From Streptococcus sanguinis (GTDB taxonomy: Bacteria > Bacillota > Bacilli > Lactobacillales > Streptococcaceae), in NCBI RefSeq assembly GCF_026781265.1, contig NZ_JAKUVC010000002.1, positions 496,001-560,000 on the forward strand: DNA of 64,000 nt. The letters are read 5' to 3'. The translations under genes and the position numbers were made by a program. The notes beneath the pieces are model-generated. The model was not told where the DNA came from. It ran no database searches and worked only from the letters and a program-made list of their open reading frames with translations. Shown one piece after another: positions 9,011 to 19,657 of the stretch; position 1 is the first letter of the stretch, and each line of letters begins with the position of its first letter.

Positions 9011-12000
9011 TTAATCTTCAGACTTTTTCTTTCTCTTCTCTAAGCCAATCAGTCCCAAACCTGATACTCCCGCAAGTAAGCTTGCAGCTATGTATGAGGT
9101 TTCTTCTGTACCAGTCTTAGGAAGAGCTTTTGCACTCTCGCTCTTGGAAAGAGACGGTGGTGCAGGTGTAATCGTACGCTCTGGCTGAACAGGAGCTTCT
9201 GTCACAGTCGGAACGTAGACTGCTGAAATCATCTGACCATTGCGGTCTTTACGAACAACAGTAACACCATCCGCTTGACCGACAAAGCCAGCTTCCGGCA
9301 CAAAGGTCACAGTGCCATCTGGTGCAATCGTGTAAGTACCTTGACCTGGAACAGCCTTTTCTGTGCTGCCATCTGAGAAAGTTGGTGGAACAGTTGTATC
9401 CACATCCCCTTCAAAGAGAGGCTTTCCAGTCTGAGGCTGGCCTTTAAGCCCCGTACTTCCACTGTCTATAGTATCAGTGCTTCCCAATACAGTCGGAGTA
9501 TAGGTCGCTGTTACGGCATTGCCATAAATATCTGAACGCTTCACGACAACTCCGCGAGCAGTTCCGACAAAGTCGGCTTCTGGCACAAAGGTCACAGCTC
9601 CCAGAACGGTGAATCTGTAAGTTCCTTCGCCTGGGACAACCATTTCGGTGCTGCCATCCGCAAAGGTCGGAGCTACTGCCTGGTCAATCGCCCCTTCAAA
9701 GATTGGCGTGCCTGTTTGAGCTTGGCCCTTGCGACCGCTAGATACACTGTCCTTGCTAGTTGATGGTTCAACTACGGTCGGAATATAGCGAGCTGTAACT
9801 GAAGTGCCATTCTTATCACGACGGACAAGAGTCACACCACTTCCCTGACCAAGGAAATCAGCATCTGGAGTGAAGGTCACTGTACCGTCTGGTGCGATGG
9901 TATATGTTCCCTGACCCGAAATAGTCTTTTCCTTGCTTCCGTCTTCGAAGGTTGGCTCGACTGACTCATCAATTGGCACCAATGGATCACCTGCTTCAAA
10001 TACAGGGGTGCCAGTTTGAACATGGCCTTTGATATTCGTAGAGGTCGCATCTTTACCAGTTGGGACTACTGCTTTCACTATTGCTTGATATTTGACAATA
10101 ACATGAGTTCCGTTAGCGTCTAAACGAATTAATCCCTGTTCTGATGTTTCGCCCTTGAATTGTTTTATTGGGGTGAAGGTCACCTTGTTATCCGCATCCA
10201 CTTCGAACTTACCAACATTTGGTACTTCTTTAATATTCTTTCCGTTACCAAAGAGTGGAGTCGAACCAGCTGGGAATGGAACTAATTTATGTCCTGGCGT
10301 GAAAGTCACTTGACCTTTTTGAACCTGACCTTGCAGACCTTCTGTCTTAGTGCCAGTACCTGTCGGAGTTACCTTGACAAACTCTGGACTGTAAGTCGCA
10401 GTCACTGGCGTACCGTTCTTATCCACACGTTTCACAGTGATTGGATCTGGTTTGCCTACAAATTGCTTCTCTGGCGTGAAAGTCACTGCTCCATCCGGAG
10501 TGATGATGTAAGTTCCTTGACCTGGAATGGTCTTCTCCTTGCTTCCATCTGCAAAGGTTGGCTCAACAGTCTCATCAATCGGAACTAGTGGGTCCGCACC
10601 TTTGAAAGTTGGAGTCCCTGTTTGCGGAAGACCTTGTGGGCCAGTGCTCATCACGGTGGTGCCTGTTGGAGTTACCTCTTTCACCACCGCTTGGTACTTG
10701 ACTGTAACAGGGGTGCCATTGACATCAGTGCGAGTCAATTCGAGTTCTGGTGTTTCACCTTTGAATTGTTTGTCTGGAGTGAAGGTCACCTTGCCGTCCG
10801 CATCCACTTCAAACTTACCAACATTCGGTACTTCTTTGACAGAAGAACCATTGTCGAATAATGGAGTCGAACCAGTTGGGAATGGAACAGAGTCGTGGCC
10901 TGGGATGAAGCTTACTTTGCCTTCTTGAACTTGACCTTGAAGTCCTTCTGTCTTGACACCAGTACCAGTTGGAGTTACCTTGGTGAATTCTGGTATATAA
11001 GTTGCTGTCACTGGCGTACCATTCTTGTCCACACGTTTCACGGTGATTGGGTCAGGTTTGCCTACGAATTGCTTCTCTGGAGTAAAGGTCACTGAGCCAT
11101 CTGGAGTAATGGTGTAAGTTCCCTGACCTGGAATAGTCTTTTCCTTGCTGCCATCGTCGAAGCTTGGCTCGACTGAGTCATCAATTGGAACCAGTGGATC
11201 ACCACCTGTGAAGGTTGGAGTACCCGTTTGAGGCAAGCCTTGAGGACCTGTGCTGGTCGCGGCGGCGCCTGTCGGAGTCACTTTCTCAACAGTAGGCGTG
11301 TACTTAGCCGTCACAGGAGTGCCATTCTTGTCCACTCGCTTAACAACAACTGGATCTGGTGTGCCTACAAATTGCTTGTCTGGCGTGAAAGTAATAGAAC
11401 CGTCTGGTGCCACTTCAAAAATACCGACATTTGGAACTTCCTTGCGTTTGCTTCCATCATCAAAAGTAGCTGGAGCATCATTATCCATTGGTACATCTGG
11501 ATTGCCACTGACAAAGTTTGGCTTACCTGTCTGTGGACGTCCTTGTTTACCAGTGCTGGTCGCATTGGTAGCTGTAGGAATCACTTCTTTCACTACCGCT
11601 TGGTACTTGACGGTAACAGCGGTGCCATTGGCATCCGTACGAGTCAATTCGAGTTCTGGTGTTTCACCCTTGAACTGTTTATCTGGGGTAAAGGTTACCT
11701 TGCCATTTGCATCCACTTCGAACTTACCGACATTCGGTACTTCTTTGACAGAAGAACCATTGTCAAATAATGGAGTTGAGCCCGCTGGGAATGGAACTGA
11801 ATCATGACCAGGTGTAAAGGTCACTTTGCCTTCTTGGACTTGGCCTTGCAGACCTTCTGTCTTAGTGCCAGTACCTGTCGGAGTAACCTTGGTAAACTCT
11901 GGACTGTAGGTTGCCGTTACTGGAGTGCCATTCTTATCGACGCGTTTAACAGTGATTGGATCAGGTTTGCCTACAAACTGCTTGTCTGGAGTAAAGGTCA

Positions 12001-15000
12001 CTGAGCCATCTGGAGCAATCGTGTAAGTTCCCTGACCTGGGATGGTCTTTTTCTTGCTACCATCGTCGAAGCTTGGCTCGACTGAGTCATCAATTGGAAC
12101 CAAAGGATCACCACCTGTGAAGGTTGGAGTACCAGTTTGTGGTTGGCCTTGTGGGCCAGTGCTAGTTGCAGTAGTTCCTACTGGGGTCACTTTCTCAACA
12201 GTAGGTGTGTACTTAGCCGTCACTGGCGTACCATTCTTATCTACTCGCTTAACAACAACTGGATCTGGTGTGCCTACAAATTGCTTGTCAGGTGTAAAAG
12301 TGACAGAACCATCTGGTGCCACTTCAAAAGTACCGACATTTGGAACTTCCTTGCGTTTGCTTCCATCATCGAAAGTAGCTGGAGTATCATTATCCAGTGG
12401 TACATGCGGGTCGCCACCGACAAAGTTTGGTTTACCCGTTTGTGGACGGCCTTGTGGACCAGTACTGGTTGAGGTGGTAGCTGTTGGTGTTACCCCTTTC
12501 ACTACTGCTTGGTACTTAACTGTAACAGGGGTACCATTGATATCAGTGCGAGTCAATTCAAGTTCTGGCGTTTCGCCCTTGAATTGTTTGTCTGGAGTAA
12601 AGGTTACCTTGCCATCTGCATCCACTTCGAACTTACCGACATTCGGCACTTCTTTAACTGTTGAATTGTTATCAAACAGCGGAGTCGAACCAGCTGGGAA
12701 CGGAACAGAATCATGACCTGGAGTAAAGGTCACCTTGCCTTCCTGGACTTGACCTTGCAAGCCTTCTGTCTTGTCTCCAGTACCTGTTGGAGTTACCTTG
12801 GTGAACTCTGGATTGTAGGTCGCAGTCACTTCCGTTCCGTTCTTATCCACACGTTTCACAGTGATTGGATCTGGTTTACCAACAAACTGCTTGTCTGGCG
12901 TGAAGGTCACTGAGCCATCTGGAGTAATAGTGTAAGTTCCCTGACCTGGAATGGTCTTCTTCTTGCTTCCATCTGCGAAGGTAGGCTCTACTGTTTCATT
13001 GATTGGAACAAGTGGATCACCACCTTGGAAAGTTGGGGTGCCAGTTTGAGGAAGGCCTTGTGGACCGGTGCTGGTTGCATTAGTACCAGTTGGAGTTACC
13101 TTAGTGAACTCTGGACTGTAGGTCGCTGTTACTGGTGTGCCGTTCTTGTCCACTCGCTTCACTGTGATTGGGTCCGGTTTACCTACAAACTGCTTGTCTG
13201 GCGTGAAGGTCACTACGCCATCTGGAGTGATGGTGTACGTTCCTTGACCTGGAATAGTCTTTTCCTTGCTACCATCGTCGAAAGTTGGCTCGACTGTTTC
13301 ATCGATTGGAACTAGTGGATCCGCAGCTTTGAAAGTTGGGGTTCCTGTTTGCGGGATACCCTGTGGACCGGTGCTCGTAACGGTGGTACCTGTCGGAGTT
13401 ACTTCTTTCACTACCGCTTGGTACTTAACTGTAACAGGGGTGCCGTTGGCATCCACACGAATAATTCCTAATTCTGGTGTCTCACCCTTGAACTGTTTGT
13501 CTGGAGTGAAGGTCACAATGCCATCTGCATCCACCTCGAACTTACCGATATTTGGTACTTCTTTAATATTTTTTCCGTTACCAAAGAGCGGAGTCGAACC
13601 TGCTGGGAAAGGAACTAATTCATGGCCTGGCGTGAAGATGACATGACCTTTTTGAACCTGACCTTGAAGACCCTCTGTCTTGTCACCAGTACCTGTCGGG
13701 GTAACAGCAATCACAGTCGCTTGGTAATTGGCTTTTGCTGCTGTACCGTTGACATCTGTACGGCTGAGTTCAACTTCTGGTGTCTTACCGACAAACGATT
13801 TGACTGGTGTGAAGGTAACATTCCCCTCTGTATCAACCTCGAACTTACCAACTTTGGTAAGTTCTTTGACATTCGTGCCGGTGTCAAAGACAGGTGTACT
13901 GTTTTCTGGGAATCCGACTTGCGGACTTCCGGCTTCAAAAGTAACCTTGCCTTTTTGAGCTTTGCCTTGAAGACCCTCTGTCTGAGCACCTGTGGCCCTT
14001 GGAGTCACTTTTTCAACCGTTGGCGTGTAATTGGCTGTCACAGGAGTGCCATTTTTGTCCACTCGCTTAACAACAACTGGATCTGGCGTGCCAACATATT
14101 GCTTATCTGGGGTAAAGGTAACAGAACCATCTGGTGCCACTTCAAAGATACCAACATTTGGAACAACCTTGCGCTTGCTTCCATCATCGAAAACAGCCGG
14201 AGTATCATTATCCAGTGGAACTCCCGGAGTGCCGCTCACGAAGTTTGGCTTGCCCGTTTGTGGACGGCCTTGCTCACCAGTGCTGGTAATATTTGTTCCC
14301 GTTGGAACCACTTCTTTCACCACAGCTTGATATTTGACTGTTACTGGTGTGCCATTCACATCTGCTCGAATCAATGTTAGCTCAGGAGTGATCCCCTTAA
14401 ACTGCTTGTTTGGCGTGAAAGTCACCTTACCATTAGCATCCACTTCAAATTTACCGACATTTGGCAATTCTTTAACAGTCAAACCGTTATCGAAGAGTGG
14501 AGTTGTTTCAGCTGGGAACGGCACAGAATCATGACCTGGTGTGAAAGTAACATGGCCTTCTTGAACCTGACCTTGGAATCCTTCAGTCTTATCACCAGTT
14601 CCTGTTGGAGTTACCTTGGTGAATTCTGGACTGTAAGTCGCAGTTACTGGAGTGCCATTCTTATCTACACGTTTCACCGTCACTGGTTCTGGGCTACCAA
14701 CATATTGTTTTTCTGGTGTGAAGGTCACCGCGCCATCTGGTGCGATGGTGTAAATCCCCTGGCCTGGAATAGCCTTTTCCTTGCTGCCATCTTTGAAAGT
14801 TGGCTCGACTGCTTCATCAATCGGAACTAGCGGATCACCACCTTGGAAAGTTGGGGTACCTGTTTGCGAGATACCCTGTAGACCGGTGCTAGTCACATTA
14901 GTTCCTGTTGGTGTCACCTTGGTGAACTCTGGACTGTATGTCGCAGTCACTGGTGTACCGTTCTTATCTACTCGTTTCACTGTCACTGGCTCTGGTGTGC

Positions 15001-18000
15001 CTACAAACTGCTTCTCCGGCGTGAAGGTCACTGCGCCATCTGGAGCAATGGTGTAAGTTCCCTGACCTGGAATAATCTTTTCCTTGCTGCCATCGTCGAA
15101 GCTTGGCTCGACTGCTTCATCAATCGGAACCAGTGGATCGCCGCCCGCAAAGGTCGGAGTGCCCGTTTGCGGAAGACCTTGAGGACCGGTGCTAGTCACG
15201 TTAGTTCCTGTTGGAGTTACTGATGTAACTGTCGCGATATAAGTGACTTTTGCTGCAATGCCATTTGCATCTTTGCGAGAAATGCTAATTTCTGGCGTTT
15301 CACCTATAAAGTTCTTGTCTGGCGTGAAGGTGACATTGCCCTCATCATCTACTTCGAACTTACCAACTTTGGCAATTTCTTTGACATTCGTACCCGAGTC
15401 AAAGACTGGTGTGCTATTGGCTGGGAATCCTACTTTTGGATCGCCAGCTTTAAAAGTTACACGGCCTTTTTGAACTTGGCCTTGCGGACCTTCTGTCTGA
15501 TCTCCAGTTCCCGTCGGAGTCACAGCGGTCACAGTCGCCCGATATTTGGCCTTAGCTACTGTGCCATTGACATCTGCACGGCTGAGTTCAACTTCTGGTG
15601 TCTTACCGACAAACGTTTTGACTGGAGTAAAGGTTACATTCCCCTCTCCGTCCACTTCGAACTTACCGACTTTGGCAATTTCTTTCATATTCGTGCCAGT
15701 ATCAAAGACTGGTGTGCTGTTTTCTGGGAAACCAACCTGAGGACTTCCTGGTTCAAAAGTAACCTTGCCTTTTTGAACTTGACCTTGAGGGCCTTTTGTC
15801 TGAGCGCCAGTTGCTCTTGGGGTCACTTTCTCAACAGTAGGCGTATACTTAGCCATCACTGGCGTACCATTCTTATCTACTCTCTTAACAACAACAGGAT
15901 CTGGTGTCCCAACATATTGCTTGTCCGGTGTGAAAGTGACAGATCCATCTGGTGCCACTTCAAAGATTCCGACATTTGGAACCACCTTGCGCTTGCTTCC
16001 ATCTTCGAAAGTCGCTGGAGTATCATTATCCAATGGTACATCTGGGTTGCCACTGACAAAGTTTGGCTTACCTGTCTGTGGACGGCCTTGCTTACCAGTG
16101 CTGGTAATGTTTGTCCCTGTTGGAGTTACAGCAGTGACTGTCGCCTTGTAGATAGCTGTAGCTGTGCTGCCATTCGTATCTGTACGAGTAATCCTGATGT
16201 CCGGCGTAAGGCCTTTAAATTGTTTCTCTGGAGTAAAGGTTACATTTCCATTCACATCCACTTCAAACTTACCAACAGTAGGCACTTCTTTGACAGTCGA
16301 ACCATTGTCGAAGAGCGGAGTTGAATCAGCTGGAAAGGGCACAGTTTGTTTTTGACCGTTGACTTGCGCAGAACCTTCTGTGAAGCTGACTTTGCCTCGC
16401 TGAACTTGGCCTTGTATGCCACTGGTTTCAGCATTTGTCGCACTTGGTGCTGCTGCTTTTACATCAACCTGATAGGTAGCTGTTACTTCTGTTCCATTGA
16501 CATCTACTCGCTTGATAGTCTCTGCTGATGGACGTCCAGTATAGGTCGGCAGTGGAGTAAAGGTAACTAGACCTTGATTATCCACCTTATAGGTACCAAG
16601 ACCCGCAACTGTTTTAGTTTGGCTGTCATTATCAAAGGTTGGCAACTTCTTGCTATCAATAGGTACACGATTATTGCCCGGATTGAAGGTCAGCTGCCCT
16701 GTCTGAACAGCACCTTGAATACCCTCGCTGTTAGCACCTTGAGCCGTTGGTCGAACAGGTGTCACCTTTGGCTGATAAACAGCTTGATGCGGAATGCCTT
16801 TGCCATCAATCATCTTAACGGAAACTGGATCCACTGTACCAACAAAGTTTTTGTTTGGTTTGAAAGTAATCTTACCTGTTGAAGGCTCGACTTCAAAACG
16901 ACCAATTTCCTGACCATTTGATAAAGCTGGAACTCTAGTATCATCTGTAGTGGTTCCATCTGCTTTCACAAATTTTACAGGATTTGCTGCAGTCGGACTT
17001 GCCGGGGTTTTGCCAGCATCACCATCATTAAAGATAGGCGTCTTTTCTTGCGTTAGTCCTTGAGCATCCCTTGTTTCATACTTAGGAACATTCAGCACGG
17101 TTGGCACATAGCGTCCATCCATAGTGTTGAGCTGGTCATTGATGGCTGCTTCAGCCTGATTTTTGGCAATCCAATCTGTACTTTCGCCGTTAGTATCAAA
17201 ACGACGGATGTTAATTCCCTGAGCTGTGCCGATAAAGCCAGCCTTAGGCTCGTAGACAACATCCACATCAGCACCGTTTGCTGTTACTTTATAACGGCCT
17301 TCAGCAGTGTTATACCAGCCTGCTGCATCAGCAGTCAGTTCATTTCCTCTCGCATCTAATACAATCGGAGCTTTAGTAGTATCAATTGCTACTTTCTGAT
17401 TTTCAGTATTTTGAGCAATCCCCTGAGGAGTGAAATGAAGAGTGGCTGTCTGTCTCTGATCACGGATTCCAGTACTTTCCTTCTTCTCGCCTTTTGGTGG
17501 ATAGGTCAGTTCAACTTCTAGGTCTTCCACCTCACCACTAAATGCAGTTCCGGTTGGCTTTTCAATATCTCCCTTGTTCAAGGCGATACGAATCCGCATT
17601 CCAAGCTTGCTAAGTTCAGGATTGGTCATGGCTGGATTCTTCTTAAAGTTGACAGTATAATCTCCCGCAGTTGTTACTTCGGTAAATTCACTGGCTTCGT
17701 CTTCGTCAAAGACACCATTATTATTGAAGTCAATCCAGGCGCGAACATAGGCTTTTTCGTATCCGTTAGCTGAAGCATGGATGCGGAGAGAATAATCTCC
17801 GTCGTGCAGACGGTTTACTGGAAAAAGACCATTGGTTTTCCCGACTAAATCATCAGACAAGAGCTGATTAATACCTTCATCGGCTAAATCATTCTGATCG
17901 TCATGCTTCCAGTTGTTTCCAGATGTGATATCAATATCAGCCTCCACTCGGCCCAAGAATGGCTGTGGATTTTGACCGCCAGTTTCTGCATTGTATCTTG

Positions 18001-19492
18001 AAATAGCATGGATAGCTTTTCCATAGGAATCCGGTGCATCCCCTTCATCAATTGCCATAAAACCAATCATCGCAGCCTGCTGACCAGAAGAAGCTATGTA
18101 AATACCAACCTCTGAAGCACCACGAGTCATCACAAGTGGAATCGTATTATTTCTAGAAATGTTAGGTCCAAATACTTGACTTCCCAGTCCGCCAGTCTTT
18201 TGGTCAGGACTGACATAGGCCTGCCAATGAACACCAGTACCATCATCTCCAATAAATTGGCCTTCTGTAGTAGGCTTCATTGGCTTATAGGTTTCTGTAA
18301 TCTCAGTAGTCACACCACTTGCGTCTGTAACTGTTCGCTTCCACTCGGCCAAATGTTCCCAACCCTTACCATTGGTTGTAAAGATAGCATACTCACCAGG
18401 GTTTGCCTCTTCTCCATCAGCCATGACAACTGTTGCTTTAACTGGCTTCCCACGGTATCTAGCTTCAACTTTGAACTTCACACCATAGTTGGCTTCATCT
18501 TTAGGAACCTGCAGTTGGGTCTTACGACCTTTAGTATCAATTCCTTCTGACTTGATAGCAGACCATTGATTTTGAGCAGCACCAGTAATTTTAGGACGGT
18601 AATCATCACCATACCAATACTGATAAGCATAATTATTACTATTGTTATATTGAAGCCAAGTATTTTTTGCATTGGGATCATAACTGCTTTCGTACTCAGT
18701 TCCCTTTACTCGATCACGATAGATCTCTGTCGCATAGAAAGGTTTCAATTCCGTCACAGTCAGTTTGACCACATAGCCTGGAGAAATCTCTTTTTCATAA
18801 ACCGTTCCAACTTTAAAGGAGCCATCTCTATCTAGATTTCTCAGTGATTTTGTATCACCAAAATCTAGCCAGTTTACTTGCTTCATCAACTCATCAGAGC
18901 GTTTTCTTACAGATTCTTCCAGTGTTGGTTTAGAAACTGTAGGATTAGCTGTTGCATCTTGTATAGCAGAACTAGCTTGGCCAGCAGGACTGGTAGTACG
19001 GAATGATGTTCCTCTCTCCATCGGCTGGCCATTACGTTCAGACCTAGGCATAGCTGCAGAACTTGGTTTTGGCGTATATTGCACTGAGTAAGAGCGCGTC
19101 CGACTAGTTTCAGCTGGTCTAGCTTCATTAGAGGTCTCAGCTGTCTGATTAGCTTCTTGTGACTTTTCAGGTGTCGCTTGCTCTGGAGCTGCAGCTGGAC
19201 TTACCAGCTGATTTTGATCAGCACTTGCTTCTGAGTTAGCTGTTTCAGAAACAGCAGATGTTGCTGTATTCTCAAGAACAGGCTGACTTACTGGCTGACT
19301 GACAGCAGACTCCGTCGGTTTTTCTGGCAGTGAGATATTATCATCTACAGATCCGTTGGCAGTTTCATCTGCATTTACTGTAGCCGCAGTACCTAAAAGG
19401 AAAACGGTAGATAATAATACCGAGCAAACTCCGACATTTAATTTTCGAATTGAAAACTTGTTTAAATGGGGATTAAATAATTCTTTTCCCAT
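9011..19492 (-). CDS. Giant CshA-type LPXTG fibrillar surface adhesin, paralog 3 (about 3493 aa)
   Basis: Largest gene of the window. I place the start at ATG 19492 (MGKELFNPHLNKFSIRK, aligning with both paralogs and preceded by GGAGATTC) rather than at the in-frame start 30 nt upstream, which has no ribosome site. Order: YSIRK-like signal peptide, Gln/Glu/Ser-rich linker without the RRVRRD motif of the paralogs, non-repetitive region (VMTRGASEVG, SSGQQA, GEVEDLEV) to about residue 680, then about 27 repeats of about 100 residues. LPKTG follows near 3457, then a membrane segment and KRKKKSED. Repeats fall into at least four classes (PQTGTPTF...PLVPIDE; QEGKVTFTPGH..VPFPAGS; RPQTGKPNFV..VPLDND; QKGKVTFE..QVGFPENS). 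They are arranged partly as higher-order blocks. The last three repeats and the anchor are nearly identical to paralog 2. It is surface-exposed and probably forms long adhesive fibrils. Confidence 0.95.
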   Translation of the reverse strand: MGKELFNPHLNKFSIRKLNVGVCSVLLSTVFLLGTAATVNADETANGSVDDNISLPEKPTESAVSQPVSQPVLENTATSAVSETANSEASADQNQLVSPAAAPEQATPEKSQEANQTAETSNEARPAETSRTRSYSVQYTPKPSSAAMPRSERNGQPMERGTSFRTTSPAGQASSAIQDATANPTVSKPTLEESVRKRSDELMKQVNWLDFGDTKSLRNLDRDGSFKVGTVYEKEISPGYVVKLTVTELKPFYATEIYRDRVKGTEYESSYDPNAKNTWLQYNNSNNYAYQYWYGDDYRPKITGAAQNQWSAIKSEGIDTKGRKTQLQVPKDEANYGVKFKVEARYRGKPVKATVVMADGEEANPGEYAIFTTNGKGWEHLAEWKRTVTDASGVTTEITETYKPMKPTTEGQFIGDDGTGVHWQAYVSPDQKTGGLGSQVFGPNISRNNTIPLVMTRGASEVGIYIASSGQQAAMIGFMAIDEGDAPDSYGKAIHAISRYNAETGGQNPQPFLGRVEADIDITSGNNWKHDDQNDLADEGINQLLSDDLVGKTNGLFPVNRLHDGDYSLRIHASANGYEKAYVRAWIDFNNNGVFDEDEASEFTEVTTAGDYTVNFKKNPAMTNPELSKLGMRIRIALNKGDIEKPTGTAFSGEVEDLEVELTYPPKGEKKESTGIRDQRQTATLHFTPQGIAQNTENQKVAIDTTKAPIVLDARGNELTADAAGWYNTAEGRYKVTANGADVDVVYEPKAGFIGTAQGINIRRFDTNGESTDWIAKNQAEAAINDQLNTMDGRYVPTVLNVPKYETRDAQGLTQEKTPIFNDGDAGKTPASPTAANPVKFVKADGTTTDDTRVPALSNGQEIGRFEVEPSTGKITFKPNKNFVGTVDPVSVKMIDGKGIPHQAVYQPKVTPVRPTAQGANSEGIQGAVQTGQLTFNPGNNRVPIDSKKLPTFDNDSQTKTVAGLGTYKVDNQGLVTFTPLPTYTGRPSAETIKRVDVNGTEVTATYQVDVKAAAPSATNAETSGIQGQVQRGKVSFTEGSAQVNGQKQTVPFPADSTPLFDNGSTVKEVPTVGKFEVDVNGNVTFTPEKQFKGLTPDIRITRTDTNGSTATAIYKATVTAVTPTGTNITSTGKQGRPQTGKPNFVSGNPDVPLDNDTPATFEDGSKRKVVPNVGIFEVAPDGSVTFTPDKQYVGTPDPVVVKRVDKNGTPVMAKYTPTVEKVTPRATGAQTKGPQGQVQKGKVTFEPGSPQVGFPENSTPVFDTGTNMKEIAKVGKFEVDGEGNVTFTPVKTFVGKTPEVELSRADVNGTVAKAKYRATVTAVTPTGTGDQTEGPQGQVQKGRVTFKAGDPKVGFPANSTPVFDSGTNVKEIAKVGKFEVDDEGNVTFTPDKNFIGETPEISISRKDANGIAAKVTYIATVTSVTPTGTNVTSTGPQGLPQTGTPTFAGGDPLVPIDEAVEPSFDDGSKEKIIPGQGTYTIAPDGAVTFTPEKQFVGTPEPVTVKRVDKNGTPVTATYSPEFTKVTPTGTNVTSTGLQGISQTGTPTFQGGDPLVPIDEAVEPTFKDGSKEKAIPGQGIYTIAPDGAVTFTPEKQYVGSPEPVTVKRVDKNGTPVTATYSPEFTKVTPTGTGDKTEGFQGQVQEGHVTFTPGHDSVPFPAETTPLFDNGLTVKELPNVGKFEVDANGKVTFTPNKQFKGITPELTLIRADVNGTPVTVKYQAVVKEVVPTGTNITSTGEQGRPQTGKPNFVSGTPGVPLDNDTPAVFDDGSKRKVVPNVGIFEVAPDGSVTFTPDKQYVGTPDPVVVKRVDKNGTPVTANYTPTVEKVTPRATGAQTEGLQGKAQKGKVTFEAGSPQVGFPENSTPVFDTGTNVKELTKVGKFEVDTEGNVTFTPVKSFVGKTPEVELSRTDVNGTAAKANYQATVIAVTPTGTGDKTEGLQGQVQKGHVIFTPGHELVPFPAGSTPLFGNGKNIKEVPNIGKFEVDADGIVTFTPDKQFKGETPELGIIRVDANGTPVTVKYQAVVKEVTPTGTTVTSTGPQGIPQTGTPTFKAADPLVPIDETVEPTFDDGSKEKTIPGQGTYTITPDGVVTFTPDKQFVGKPDPITVKRVDKNGTPVTATYSPEFTKVTPTGTNATSTGPQGLPQTGTPTFQGGDPLVPINETVEPTFADGSKKKTIPGQGTYTITPDGSVTFTPDKQFVGKPDPITVKRVDKNGTEVTATYNPEFTKVTPTGTGDKTEGLQGQVQEGKVTFTPGHDSVPFPAGSTPLFDNNSTVKEVPNVGKFEVDADGKVTFTPDKQFKGETPELELTRTDINGTPVTVKYQAVVKGVTPTATTSTSTGPQGRPQTGKPNFVGGDPHVPLDNDTPATFDDGSKRKEVPNVGTFEVAPDGSVTFTPDKQFVGTPDPVVVKRVDKNGTPVTAKYTPTVEKVTPVGTTATSTGPQGQPQTGTPTFTGGDPLVPIDDSVEPSFDDGSKKKTIPGQGTYTIAPDGSVTFTPDKQFVGKPDPITVKRVDKNGTPVTATYSPEFTKVTPTGTGTKTEGLQGQVQEGKVTFTPGHDSVPFPAGSTPLFDNGSSVKEVPNVGKFEVDANGKVTFTPDKQFKGETPELELTRTDANGTAVTVKYQAVVKEVIPTATNATSTGKQGRPQTGKPNFVSGNPDVPMDNDAPATFDDGSKRKEVPNVGIFEVAPDGSITFTPDKQFVGTPDPVVVKRVDKNGTPVTAKYTPTVEKVTPTGAAATSTGPQGLPQTGTPTFTGGDPLVPIDDSVEPSFDDGSKEKTIPGQGTYTITPDGSVTFTPEKQFVGKPDPITVKRVDKNGTPVTATYIPEFTKVTPTGTGVKTEGLQGQVQEGKVSFIPGHDSVPFPTGSTPLFDNGSSVKEVPNVGKFEVDADGKVTFTPDKQFKGETPELELTRTDVNGTPVTVKYQAVVKEVTPTGTTVMSTGPQGLPQTGTPTFKGADPLVPIDETVEPTFADGSKEKTIPGQGTYIITPDGAVTFTPEKQFVGKPDPITVKRVDKNGTPVTATYSPEFVKVTPTGTGTKTEGLQGQVQKGQVTFTPGHKLVPFPAGSTPLFGNGKNIKEVPNVGKFEVDADNKVTFTPIKQFKGETSEQGLIRLDANGTHVIVKYQAIVKAVVPTGKDATSTNIKGHVQTGTPVFEAGDPLVPIDESVEPTFEDGSKEKTISGQGTYTIAPDGTVTFTPDADFLGQGSGVTLVRRDKNGTSVTARYIPTVVEPSTSKDSVSSGRKGQAQTGTPIFEGAIDQAVAPTFADGSTEMVVPGEGTYRFTVLGAVTFVPEADFVGTARGVVVKRSDIYGNAVTATYTPTVLGSTDTIDSGSTGLKGQPQTGKPLFEGDVDTTVPPTFSDGSTEKAVPGQGTYTIAPDGTVTFVPEAGFVGQADGVTVVRKDRNGQMISAVYVPTVTEAPVQPERTITPAPPSLSKSESAKALPKTGTEETSYIAASLLAGVSGLGLIGLEKRKKKSED

Positions 19493-19502
19493 AGAATCTC
19501 CT

Positions 19503-19605
19503 ATATTAATATTTAATAGCAACTGGTATTATACAACATTTATATTTAGTTAGCCATGGATATGACTGTAGTTGAGGGCTATTGTGTCCAAAAATGGACA
19601 CATAA
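19503..19605 (-). promoter_or_regulatory. Promoter region of CshA paralog 3
   Basis: Minus-strand TATAAT at 19533-19528. The distal TGTGTCCA box at 19602-19595 is 61 bp upstream and here forms one half of a perfect GTGTCC-AAAAAT-GGACAC palindrome (19584-19601 on the plus strand). The GCTAACTA element between them is shared with paralog 1. Confidence 0.6.
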
Positions 19606-19621
19606 AAAAAAGGCTCCATTT

Positions 19622-19657
19622 TTTAGTAAAAAAGAAGATCCGCAAACGAATCTTCTC
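19622..19657 (-). terminator. Rho-independent terminator of the flavin reductase gene
   Basis: Stem AGAAGAT/ATCTTCT (19633-19639 with 19650-19656), then a minus-strand T-run. It sits 5 nt past the stop of the gene ending at 19662. The loop GATTCGTTTGCGGATC resembles those of the two CshA terminators. Confidence 0.85.

Noticed and set aside
2901-19492. Regular repeats resembling a CRISPR array
   Set aside because: The about 300-bp period, coding frame and lack of unique short spacers show they are protein repeats; no cas genes lie in the window.
3165-19553. Dozens of plus-strand ORFs of 60-284 codons, with Trp/Ser/Arg-rich look-alike sequences, across the CshA genes
   Set aside because: They lie antisense to the repeats, their similarity to each other only reflects the repeat DNA, and none has a consistent ribosome site.
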